Made by a program: the position numbers and the translations under genes. Of a stretch of DNA of 64,000 bases, positions 33,947 through 41,380 are shown one piece after another. The notes under the pieces are model-generated. The model ran no database searches and was not told the origin of the DNA. It saw only the letters and a list, made by a program, of their open reading frames with translations. The stretch comes from Candidatus Accumulibacter proximus (lineage in GTDB: Bacteria > Pseudomonadota > Gammaproteobacteria > Burkholderiales > Rhodocyclaceae): contig JADJMH010000004.1 in the NCBI GenBank assembly GCA_016709675.1, forward strand, positions 62,001 through 126,000. The letters are read 5' to 3'. Position 1 is the stretch's first letter, and every line of letters starts with the position of its first letter.

Positions 33947-34128
33947 GACGCACCTCCTTCCACGGCGGCCTCAGAGTACTTCGTGCTCTTCGCCATGTAC
34001 GGGATAAGGCCCTCGGTGCAAAGCCGATAGCAGACCGCCCTGACGCTCGCCGGTTCAATCTCGCGCATAATCCTGCCTGCGGCTTTAATCAGGGCCATGC
34101 TTTTCTGTGACTTGCCGCGCCCGCTCAC
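33943..34128 (-). CDS. Short helical protein of P4-like elements, probably truncated
   Basis: This 61-aa protein contains MALIKAAGRIMREIEPASVR and AVCYRLCTEGLIPYMAKS, an N-terminal helical segment that I associate with longer proteins of P4-like and other integrative elements. Here the frame ends soon after, so it is probably a truncated form. Four-base overlaps couple it to both neighbours. Confidence 0.5.
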   Translation of the reverse strand: MSGRGKSQKSMALIKAAGRIMREIEPASVRAVCYRLCTEGLIPYMAKSTKYSEAAVEGGAS

Positions 34129-34403
34129 AGCCGACCTCCTTCGATCAGCCCGGACAGTGCCGCCACAATCTCCGGCAGGGCTTCAAGCTTGATGCTTACG
34201 CCTTTGCCCGGCCGAAGCTCGTCCGTAGTGGCGTCGTCGAACCAGATGCGGACGTCGACCAGCGGATAGCCTTTGAAGTCGCGCCGAGTGATGCGGTAGA
34301 CCTCTCGGGAATTCTTCGGGATCTCTGCGATAATCACGTCGTCGAATGTTCTACCCGAAGCCGCCCGGCCAGCCACCGGTGCGGCTTTTTCGTTAATCGC
34401 CAT
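34125..34403 (-). CDS. PC4/p15-family transcriptional coactivator-like protein
   Basis: This 92-aa protein has the PC4-type single-stranded DNA-binding fold. NSREVYRITRRDFKGYPLVD and VRIWFDDATTDELRPGKGVS are the conserved beta-strand region, followed by the helix LEALPEIVAALSGLIEGG. Such small proteins are common in bacterial mobile elements. ATG 34403 gives the family length; the longer open frame to 34502 overlaps the upstream gene and lacks similarity. Confidence 0.8.
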   Translation of the reverse strand: MAINEKAAPVAGRAASGRTFDDVIIAEIPKNSREVYRITRRDFKGYPLVDVRIWFDDATTDELRPGKGVSIKLEALPEIVAALSGLIEGGRL

Positions 34404-34416
34404 GACGTCGCTCCGA

Positions 34417-34659
34417 TCAGGCCGTAAGGGCCTTACGAAGCTCGCCAACATTCCAAGCTGTAATGCGCTGCGAGATTTTCCGAGGTACTGGCAAATCGCC
34501 ACGCTTAACCATGCGCCAAACCGTTGCGGCTGAGCACGCTTTCAGCCCCGCGACTACTGGCAGTCGGACGCTGGCCGAATCAGGAAGGGAATCGAAATGC
34601 TTTAGGGCGTCGGAGATACCGACATTCTTGGTTTGTTTCTTCTTGGTTTGTTTCGTCAT
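34417..34659 (-). CDS. AlpA-like regulator/excisionase
   Basis: This 80-aa protein carries an AlpA/MerR-like winged helix near the C-terminus: ACSAATVWRMVKRGDLPVPR, then KISQRITAWNVGELRKAL. This is the AlpA pattern of helix-turn-helix followed by a wing with Arg-x-x-x-Trp. In P4-like elements AlpA regulates integrase and excision. It is the first gene of the leftward replication operon and lies between that operon and the integrase. The lysine-rich N-terminus is variable in the family. Confidence 0.75.
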   Translation of the reverse strand: MTKQTKKKQTKNVGISDALKHFDSLPDSASVRLPVVAGLKACSAATVWRMVKRGDLPVPRKISQRITAWNVGELRKALTA

Positions 34660-34870
34660 GGCTTGCTGTCCTGTGATTTGGTATAAAACAGCGTGCAGGT
34701 TGCCATGCTTGGTGATAGTTCACAAAGTGGATCTTGTTGGCCATTTTTGGCGAAAGGCGGTGTCTTTCTAAGAGCGCTAATTGCGGCAATGGTGAATGCG
34801 ATCTAGCGCCCAAACAGGGACGCTAAGGCCCAGGCGGCAACCGCGATGAATCAGCTCGCTTTTGAGGATC

Positions 34871-35036
34871 TCATCGGCAGCACCCTGGCCTTTGCGTCAT
34901 CGCCACCGTCGCGCAGAACTTCGCCCAATCGGCCATGAGCCTGCACCGCTTCTCGATCAGATCGCCACGCCGGTAAGCCGCCTCAAAAGCTGTTTGTTCT
35001 GCGGCCCAATCCCTGAACGTCGAACGGAAGCCCCAT
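34871..35036 (-). pseudogene. C-terminal relic of a second tyrosine integrase
   Basis: Reading leftward from about 35036 the frame gives GFRSTFRDWAAEQTAFEAAY and RRGDLIEKRCRLMADWAKFC, ending at a stop at 34871-34873. The first part is the motif around the catalytic His-x-x-Arg of P4-type integrases and the second is their extreme C-terminus. The piece carrying the last His and Tyr is deleted between QTA and FEAAY. This is a scar of an earlier integrase next to the present one. Confidence 0.78.
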
Positions 35037-35071
35037 GTGCAGTCAGATCGTCGCGGCCCATGCGCCGTATC

Positions 35072-36403
35072 TCAAGCTGTTTGCTTGAGCGTGACCACGT
35101 TTGAAGCGCCGCTGGTAAGCAACGCTAGTCTTTCTCCCAGCAAACGCCAGCCCTCGCGCTGTTCAGATTCCAGGGACTGCCGCTGATAGATACGTTCTAG
35201 CGGGTTTCTCTGCTGATGGTTGAGCATGCGTTCAATGACATAGGGAGGGGTTCCCAATTCACCGGCTAGAGTCGCCGCCGTCCTGCGCAGGTCATGCGGT
35301 GTCCAGTCGCCCCCGCTCAATTTCAGCGACGCCACAGCTTGACTGCGGTTCTGCATCGGGGTGCCTTCGCGCTGCCTGTCGCCGATCTGTTTCGCGATGC
35401 TCTTGACGCAAAGATGCTCTCCCAGCTTGTTCTGTGCAGGGAATACCCATTCCGAAGCGCTTGTCGTTGGCTTCAAGACTTCAAACCACTTGGCGGCAAA
35501 TGACGACAAATAGATCTTGTGCTCTTTCGTGTTCTTGGCCACTTCAGGCGGAATGGTCCATATTCTGCCCACCAGATCGACCGCAGACCACCGTGCTTGA
35601 CTGATTTCGCCCACCCGACAGCCAGTGCCAAGCATCAACCAGATAGCGGCTTCTGTGCGCTTCTGTAACTTCGCCCCCGGAATCTTGGCGAGTAGCTCCT
35701 TGATTTCTCCCTCGCTCAGCACCCGATCACGCTCGACCTTCACGCCGCCAAACTGCGCCTTGCTCAGTCCATCACAAGGGTTCGCTTCGATGATTTGCCG
35801 TGCCTTTGCAAACTCGAACATCTGCCGCATGTCCGCAAGCAAGTAGTTTGCTATGACCGGGGAACCCCGACGAACCACGCCATCAAGAAGGTTGGCCACC
35901 ATGCCGCGCCTCACATCCTCAGCAGGAACCGCACCAATCGCCGGCAGCACATCCTTGGCGAATGATCGCCGTATCTCGGTGCCACCATCCTTGCGTTTGT
36001 GCGACAGGTAGTCAGCTTGCCACCGATCTAGCAGAGCCCCCACCGTGAGCCTAGCCGCTGCTCTTGCTGATGCTACAGTCTTTGCCGCCTCAGCCGCTGC
36101 CTCAGCTTCCGCCGCCGCCATGTCAGCGGCTTTAGCTTCGTCAATTGGGTCAATGCCTGCCCGACGCTTTACCGCCAGTTCTACAGCCTTCAACCTGGCC
36201 CTGAGTAGGGACAGTTCCGGATAGGTGCCAATCTCGAACCATCGTGAGCCAGAATCCGTCAATCTCTTGAAGCGGTAAAGCCATACCTTCTTGGTGTTTT
36301 CGCCGGGCCTGACGCGCAGGTATAGCCCGCCACCGTCACCTAGAAATAAATCCTTCCCTACAGCCTTTGCCGTCTTGCAAGTAACGTCGTTCAACGTGCC
36401 CAT
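35072..36403 (-). CDS. Tyrosine integrase, DUF4102/P4 type
   Basis: This 443-aa site-specific recombinase is expected to catalyse integration and excision at tRNA-Arg. The N-terminal DUF4102 arm-binding domain (FLGDGGGLYLRVRPG) is followed by a core-binding domain with an alanine-rich linker. The catalytic domain has Arg263 (TGCRVGE), His370/Arg373 (HDLRRTAATL), His396 (MLNH) and the nucleophile Tyr406 (ERIYQRQ), all present. It lies about 185 bases from the right attachment site and reads inward. The protein appears intact, so the element could still be mobile. Confidence 0.92.
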   Translation of the reverse strand: MGTLNDVTCKTAKAVGKDLFLGDGGGLYLRVRPGENTKKVWLYRFKRLTDSGSRWFEIGTYPELSLLRARLKAVELAVKRRAGIDPIDEAKAADMAAAEAEAAAEAAKTVASARAAARLTVGALLDRWQADYLSHKRKDGGTEIRRSFAKDVLPAIGAVPAEDVRRGMVANLLDGVVRRGSPVIANYLLADMRQMFEFAKARQIIEANPCDGLSKAQFGGVKVERDRVLSEGEIKELLAKIPGAKLQKRTEAAIWLMLGTGCRVGEISQARWSAVDLVGRIWTIPPEVAKNTKEHKIYLSSFAAKWFEVLKPTTSASEWVFPAQNKLGEHLCVKSIAKQIGDRQREGTPMQNRSQAVASLKLSGGDWTPHDLRRTAATLAGELGTPPYVIERMLNHQQRNPLERIYQRQSLESEQREGWRLLGERLALLTSGASNVVTLKQTA

Positions 36404-36427
36404 GATTGCCTTTTCCTGCTCTGTAGT

Positions 36428-36447
36428 GGTGACACATTTGGTGACAC
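36428..36447 (+). promoter_or_regulatory. Candidate integrase arm-type site, right end
   Basis: The same 20 bases as at 5217-5236, in the same orientation, lie 25 bases upstream of the integrase start. They may act as arm sites and, at this end, also as an autoregulatory site for the integrase promoter. Confidence 0.5.
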
Positions 36448-36588
36448 TCTAGGGTGAGCTTCTGTGAGACTTCCCGCTACCCCTTGGGACGAGTATAGAC
36501 CATATATAAAGCACTATCAACAAGTTGCACGCACTTTTTAGGATGTGATCCCGTGCCATAAAGTCTCAAGAAGTGTCATCGTACCTAA

Positions 36589-36642
36589 CTACGAACCAAG
36601 GGGTCGGGCGTTCGAATCGCTCCGGGCGTGCCAATGGAATCA
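36589..36642 (+). repeat. attR: 54-bp direct repeat (displaced tRNA 3' half)
   Basis: This is an exact copy of 5114-5167 without the tRNA 5' half or promoter, so it does not encode a tRNA. It marks the right end of the element. Confidence 0.93.
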
Positions 36643-36643
36643 A

Positions 36644-36677
36644 GCAGAGAGGCCAATCTTCGGATTGGCCTCTCTGC
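36644..36677 (+). terminator. UUCG-capped hairpin, native tRNA-Arg terminator
   Basis: A perfect 15-bp stem (GCAGAGAGGCCAATC and its complement) is capped by UUCG. It directly follows attR and is probably the original downstream hairpin of tRNA-Arg before integration. No long U tract follows. Confidence 0.6.
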
Positions 36678-37140
36678 ATTGGCGAGGCGGATGGCTGCTA
36701 ATGCCTCACGGAATCGCTGGTGCCTGCCGGGTCCTGCTGCGAACCCTCCCCGCCAACGCGCAGTTGCCCATCGAATCCATCGCCTCGACCGTTAGTCCTT
36801 TGGATCATGCCGGAGGTTACCGTACATCTGAGTGGCGCCGGGTTTGTGGCTCCTGGTCGCCAGAATATTCATGCCGAGCATGGTTAGATCTCCTGATCGT
36901 TGCCAGTTGGCTGACGGCAGTGGCGCAGCCTGCGGGATCGGGGAACGATCCTTCAAACTGCGCAAGCGCATCGAGATATGCAAAGGTGGGCGGCAGCTCC
37001 TGCAGGGGCGCACGGGCGATGAACTCAGAACGCTCGAATCCCTTGCAGAATGGATGGAGCATTCGCTGCGACATTTCAGGCGACACATTTGTTTGTGCGA
37101 AATCCTATATTGATGAAAAATAGACACAGTTTTCAATAGA
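36678..37140. other. Chromosomal gap between attR and the Fic gene
   Basis: No convincing gene. A minus-strand frame at 36817-37086 (89 codons, with LPPTFAYLDALAQFEGSFPD) looks coding-like but has no start signal and no family I recognise; it could be a relic. The Fic promoter should lie in the AT-richer last 60 bases. Confidence 0.4.
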
Positions 37141-38364
37141 GTGGCGGACATCATGCACGACAAAATATTGCTCGAAGACTGTTCTGACCTTTCTCGCCGG
37201 ATTGACACCGACCGCTTCGGCCCCTTTGTCTTCCAGCCCGGATTCAGGGTGGCGGCTGTCGATCTGGCGCTCCACCGCGTCGAAGACGCGCACGCGCGCT
37301 TCGTCGCGTCCCCCCTTTCGCAGGTCGCGAACCGATTGCAGCAGGAGATCCTGGTCAGCAGCGTGTTCGGCACCAACACGATCGAAGGCGGCACGCTGAG
37401 CGAGGAAGAGACCGCCAGTGCCCTGAGCCTCGATCCTCGCCAGGTGCAAGCGGTCGAGCAACAACGCGCACTCAACATCAAGGCGGCCTACGACCTGTCG
37501 CAAGCCGCCGCGAAAACGCCTGGCTGGTCGCTGACGACAGAATTCATCATCGACCTGCATCGACTGATCACCGCGGATATTCCACACGAAGACAATCGCC
37601 CCGGCCTGATCCGCGACAACCCGAAGACCCGCGTCACCTATGTCGGTGACGCCGCGCATGGCGGCCGCTACAAGCCGCCGCAATACGGCAAGGACATCGA
37701 ACGGCTGCTCTCTGCGCTGATCGCCTGGCATGGCGAGCTCGCAGCGGCCGGTATTCCCGCCCTGATCCGCGCGCCGCTCGTGCATTTCTACTACGAACGG
37801 ATTCACCCGTTCTGGGACGGCAATGGCCGCGTCGGTCGCGTCATCGAAGCCACCTTGCTGCAGACCGCCGGTTACCGCTACGCCCCCTTCGCGCTGGCGC
37901 GCTACTACCTGCAGAATATCGACGCCTACTTCACCCTCTTCAATGGTTGCCGCAAGGCCGCCGAGAAAGGGCGAGACGCACCCAATCAGGCTTTCGTCGA
38001 CTTCCACCTCGAAGGGATGCGCCAGACGATCAATACGCTGCACGATCGCGTCAATCTACTGGTGAACAGGCTACTCTACGAGAGCAGGATCCGCCGCGCC
38101 CTCGACGACAAGCGAATCAACGCCCGGCAGTACACCATTCTTTCCTTCCTCCTTGATCGAGGGCGACCGCTGCCCCTCGACGAAGTGCGGCGCGCGCCCT
38201 GGTACACCAGCCTCTATCTGAAGCTCAACGACAAGACGCGCCAGCGCGATCTGCACCGCCTGCGGGAGCTCGAACTGGCTTTCCTCGATACCGACAACGC
38301 GCTGTGGCCAGGCTTCGTCGTCCCCGGGAACATCAAGCCGCTTGGCAAGCCGGAATCCCGATGA
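37141..38364 (+). CDS. Fic-domain protein (predicted AMP transferase)
   Basis: This 407-aa Fic protein is expected to transfer AMP or a related group to a hydroxyl of a target protein. The motif HPFWDGNGRVGR at residues 222-233 contains the catalytic His, the Asp and the Gly-Asn-Gly-Arg phosphate-binding loop. An inhibitory helix motif TNTIEGG near residue 80 matches (S/T)xxxE(G/N), placing it in the class with an intramolecular N-terminal inhibitor. The C-terminal part looks like a winged helix. The start is GTG 37141 or ATG 37153. It lies outside the element, next to attR. Confidence 0.88.
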   Translation: MADIMHDKILLEDCSDLSRRIDTDRFGPFVFQPGFRVAAVDLALHRVEDAHARFVASPLSQVANRLQQEILVSSVFGTNTIEGGTLSEEETASALSLDPRQVQAVEQQRALNIKAAYDLSQAAAKTPGWSLTTEFIIDLHRLITADIPHEDNRPGLIRDNPKTRVTYVGDAAHGGRYKPPQYGKDIERLLSALIAWHGELAAAGIPALIRAPLVHFYYERIHPFWDGNGRVGRVIEATLLQTAGYRYAPFALARYYLQNIDAYFTLFNGCRKAAEKGRDAPNQAFVDFHLEGMRQTINTLHDRVNLLVNRLLYESRIRRALDDKRINARQYTILSFLLDRGRPLPLDEVRRAPWYTSLYLKLNDKTRQRDLHRLRELELAFLDTDNALWPGFVVPGNIKPLGKPESR

Positions 38365-38427
38365 TGCGACCAGCGAAGGCATGATCATGGCCAGCCCCCC
38401 AACACCAAGACCGTCGAATCGCTGACC

Positions 38428-38580
38428 CATGATTCAGACTACGGCCTGACGATTGCCCGCCATCCGTCGGAAACCGACGAGCAGATGATGATTCGGCTGC
38501 TGGCTCTTACGCTTCACGCTTCGCCGATGCTGGTCTTCGGGCGCGGCCTGTCGACCGAGGATGAGGCGGATCTCCGGCTC
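38428..38580 (+). pseudogene. yaeQ relic
   Basis: The frame from CAT 38428 reads HDSDYGLTIARHPSETDEQM, then MIRLLALTLHASPMLVFGRG and LSTEDEADLRL. This matches the N-terminal region of YaeQ-family proteins, normally about 180 aa, which have a PD-(D/E)XK-like fold. The first 18 or so codons and the C-terminal two thirds are missing, and the fragment runs into the glnE 3' end. A relic left by deletion. Confidence 0.75.
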
Positions 38581-41323
38581 ACGCCACACCGAAGACCGCC
38601 TGCCAGAGTGCGCGAACGGCCTCGATGCGGCGGCTGACCGCGGCACGTTCGACGCGGGCGCGACGGCCGGCGTTGAGCCGCAGGACGTGCTGCATGCGGC
38701 GAAACTCGCGGTAGGCGCTGCGCACCGGTTCGGCCAGGTCGGCCGGAATCAGGCCCAGTTCGGCAGCGATCGCGAGCAAGGCGATGTTGCCAAGGTTGCC
38801 GCAAAGCCGGGGATGCCTGTGCGCATGGCCGAGGACCAGGTACTGGACGATGAATTCAACGTCGATCAGGCCGCCGCGATCATGCTTGATGTCGAAGTAC
38901 TCCTCGCTTCCCGAAGCGTGTTGATCGAGCATCCGCTTGCGCATCGCCAGCACTTCATCGCGCAGCGTGGCCAGATCGCGCGCCTGGCGCAGGATCTCGA
39001 TGCGGATCGCTTCGAACGGCTCGCCGACAGCCGGGTCGCCGGCGCAGAAGCGGGCCCGCGTCAGCGCCTGGTGTTCCCAGACCCAGGCGTGGTGCAGCTG
39101 ATAGTCGCGAAAAGCTTCGACCGGCGAGACGAGCATGCCGGAATCACCATTCGGGCGCAGGCGCAGGTCGACCTCGAAGAGCATGCCGGCCGCCGTCTGG
39201 GTCGACATCCAGGTGCTCATGCGCTGTCCGAGACGGGCGTAGAGTTCGCCGGCGTCGGGCTCCGGGTCATTGTGCAGATAGACCAGGTCGAGGTCCGAAG
39301 CGAAGCCGAGTTCCTTGCCGCCGAGCTTGCCGTAGGCGATGACCGCGAAGCGCGGCCGCCGCTCGGGATGGGGATGGCGGTGCTTGAGTTTGTGCCAGCA
39401 GAGATCCATCGTCGTCTGCACCATGATGTCGGCGAGTTCGCTGAGGCGGTCGGCGAGGTGCTCGACGGTGTGCATGCCGGCGATGTCCTGCGCCAGGAAG
39501 TGGAAAACCTGCGCGTGGTGCGTTTCGCGCAGGATATCCATTTCGCGCTCAATGTCGTCGACGTGCAGGGCCAGCCGCGCGTGCAGATCCTGACGGAATC
39601 GCTGCCAGTCGGTGGTGACATCGAAAATGCGCGAATCGAGCAGTTCGTCGAGCAGAATCGGGTGCCGGGTCAGGTAGTCGGCGGCCCACGACGAGCTGCC
39701 GATCAGTTCGGCCAGCTTCATCAGCGCCTGCGGATACTGCTGCAGCAGGGCCAGATAGGCGCCACGACGGCTGATCGTATCGAGAAAATCGAGGCCGCGC
39801 TGCCAGGTCGCGTCAGGCGTGCCAGTGGCCGCAGCGGCATCGATCAGGCGTGGCCCGAGGGCGTCGAGGCGCTCGCGGTTGCTCGCCGGCAACTGCAGGT
39901 AACGGCCGCTCTGGCGGAAGCTCTGCAGCCGTTCGAGCATCGCTTTCGGCTGGCGAAAACCCAGCGTGGACAGGCGCTCGAGCGCATCGTCGCCGGCCAC
40001 CGGGTCATCCCAGATTCCGGCGAGTGGATGCCGGCCCTCCTCCGGCTCCGAGAAGACCTGCTCGAAATGGCGGGCGACGGTCGCCCGGTGGCCGTTGAGA
40101 ACGAGCAGAAACCCATGCCAGTCGGCGAAGCCCAGCGAAGCGGCGATCTGCCGGCGCTCGTCGTCAGCGCCCGGCAGGCGATGCGTCTGGGCATCGTTCA
40201 CGTACTGCAGGCGGTGCTCGAGGCGGCGCAGGAACTCATAGGCTGCCGCCAGCTCGCGCTCGGTTTCGGTCGGCAGCAGGCGCCGTTCGGCGAGCAGGGC
40301 AAGGACCTGCAGCGTCGGCCGGGTCTGCAATGCCGGCTCGCGGCCGCCACGGATCAACTGGAAGACCTGGGCGATGAATTCTATTTCGCGGATTCCCCCA
40401 GGACCGAGCTTGATGTGTTCGGCCATGTCCTTGCGCGCGACCTCGCGACGAATCTGGGCATGCAGATCGCGCATGGCATTGATCGCGCCAAAGTCGAGGT
40501 ACTTGCGGAAAACGAACGGGCGGACAATGCTCTGTAGGGCCTTGACCCATTCCGGCTGCAGATTGACGCCGTCGTTCATCACCCGGGCCTTGATCCAGGC
40601 GTAACGCTCCCACTCGCGGCCTTGCGTGATGAAGTAGTTTTCCAGCGAGCCGAGCGAGCCGACCAGCGCTCCCGAGTCGCCGTTCGGTCGCAGGCGCATG
40701 TCGACCCGGAAAACCTGGCCGTCCTCGGTGAGATCACCCAGGGCGCCGATCAGGCGTTTGCCGAGGCGCAGGAAGAAATCGTAGTTTTCGAGCCGACGAC
40801 CCTTGCCTTCAGTCTGCCCCTCCTCCGGGTAGACGAAAATATAATCGACATCGGACGAAACGTTCAGCTCGCGGCCGCCAAGCTTGCCCATGCCGATGAC
40901 CAGCAGCCGCTGCGGCTGGCCACGGCTGTCGAGCGGTTCGCCGAACAGCTCGCTCAGCTGCCGATGGAAGAAGTCGAGCGCGAAGTTGGTGGTTACATCG
41001 GCGAGCTGGGTCATGCTTTCGACGACTTCGCTCAACGGCGCCAGGTTGCCGAGATCACGCACGATCAGGGTGGCCATCACGCGCTGGCGCAACTGACGCA
41101 AGGCTCGCTTCAGGCTCTCGTCGCTGGCTGGCGCGGCCTGCGCGAGAAAGTCGCTCATCTGCGCCGCGGTGACCGGCTGCGCGGCGTGCTCGGCAAGCCA
41201 GGTCGCGATCGGCGGGCGGGCCACCAGCAGGTGACGCAGGTAGCGGCTGTGGGCCTGGGCGGTCTGCCAGGGTGAATCAGGCGCGCCTGGATCGGCACAG
41301 AGGGGGTCGATGTTGGGTTCCAT
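38579..41323 (-). CDS. glnE: Bifunctional glutamine synthetase adenylyltransferase/removase
   Basis: This 914-aa cytosolic enzyme adjusts glutamine synthetase by adding or removing AMP according to nitrogen status. It contains two nucleotidyltransferase domains: GMGKLGGRELNVSSDVDYIF in the N-terminal adenylyl-removing half (about residue 143) and AYGKLGGKELGFASDLDLVY in the C-terminal adenylylating half (about 660). Linking helical domains and the PII-responsive middle have normal length. The start is ATG 41323 and the gene is divergent from yhdP. Its last codons abut the yaeQ relic. Confidence 0.95.
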   Translation of the reverse strand: MEPNIDPLCADPGAPDSPWQTAQAHSRYLRHLLVARPPIATWLAEHAAQPVTAAQMSDFLAQAAPASDESLKRALRQLRQRVMATLIVRDLGNLAPLSEVVESMTQLADVTTNFALDFFHRQLSELFGEPLDSRGQPQRLLVIGMGKLGGRELNVSSDVDYIFVYPEEGQTEGKGRRLENYDFFLRLGKRLIGALGDLTEDGQVFRVDMRLRPNGDSGALVGSLGSLENYFITQGREWERYAWIKARVMNDGVNLQPEWVKALQSIVRPFVFRKYLDFGAINAMRDLHAQIRREVARKDMAEHIKLGPGGIREIEFIAQVFQLIRGGREPALQTRPTLQVLALLAERRLLPTETERELAAAYEFLRRLEHRLQYVNDAQTHRLPGADDERRQIAASLGFADWHGFLLVLNGHRATVARHFEQVFSEPEEGRHPLAGIWDDPVAGDDALERLSTLGFRQPKAMLERLQSFRQSGRYLQLPASNRERLDALGPRLIDAAAATGTPDATWQRGLDFLDTISRRGAYLALLQQYPQALMKLAELIGSSSWAADYLTRHPILLDELLDSRIFDVTTDWQRFRQDLHARLALHVDDIEREMDILRETHHAQVFHFLAQDIAGMHTVEHLADRLSELADIMVQTTMDLCWHKLKHRHPHPERRPRFAVIAYGKLGGKELGFASDLDLVYLHNDPEPDAGELYARLGQRMSTWMSTQTAAGMLFEVDLRLRPNGDSGMLVSPVEAFRDYQLHHAWVWEHQALTRARFCAGDPAVGEPFEAIRIEILRQARDLATLRDEVLAMRKRMLDQHASGSEEYFDIKHDRGGLIDVEFIVQYLVLGHAHRHPRLCGNLGNIALLAIAAELGLIPADLAEPVRSAYREFRRMQHVLRLNAGRRARVERAAVSRRIEAVRALWQAVFGVA

Positions 41324-41380
41324 GAGTTTCTCGTCGGGTGGTCTGCTGGATCGGGCCTGTGCTGCCGGGACTGGAGACCC

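Larger units (their letters stand above)
5114..36642. mobile_element. 31.5-kb integrative element in tRNA-Arg
   Basis: Two perfect 54-bp repeats bound the interval, and the left one is part of an intact tRNA. A tyrosine integrase (35072-36403) sits just inside the right end. An AlpA-like regulator, a PC4-like protein and a P4-alpha-like primase/helicase follow, a replication and integration set typical of P4-like or satellite-type integrative elements. The GGTGACAC tandem motif occurs just inside both ends. Cargo includes a restriction-modification-like operon, integron cassettes, two IS elements, a MITE-like element and many unknown genes. No virion, mobilisation or conjugation gene was recognised, so transfer probably depends on a helper. 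Confidence 0.9.

Noticed and set aside
5114..36642. Complete prophage
   Set aside because: No capsid, terminase, tail, lysis or portal gene was recognised; the replication and integrase set fits a satellite or integrative element.
36545..37123. 192-codon plus-strand frame starting in attR
   Set aside because: It runs through the tRNA fragment and hairpin and has no protein-like pattern.
38561..40537. 658-codon plus-strand frame over glnE
   Set aside because: Antisense to the conserved glnE catalytic domains and without recognisable motifs.
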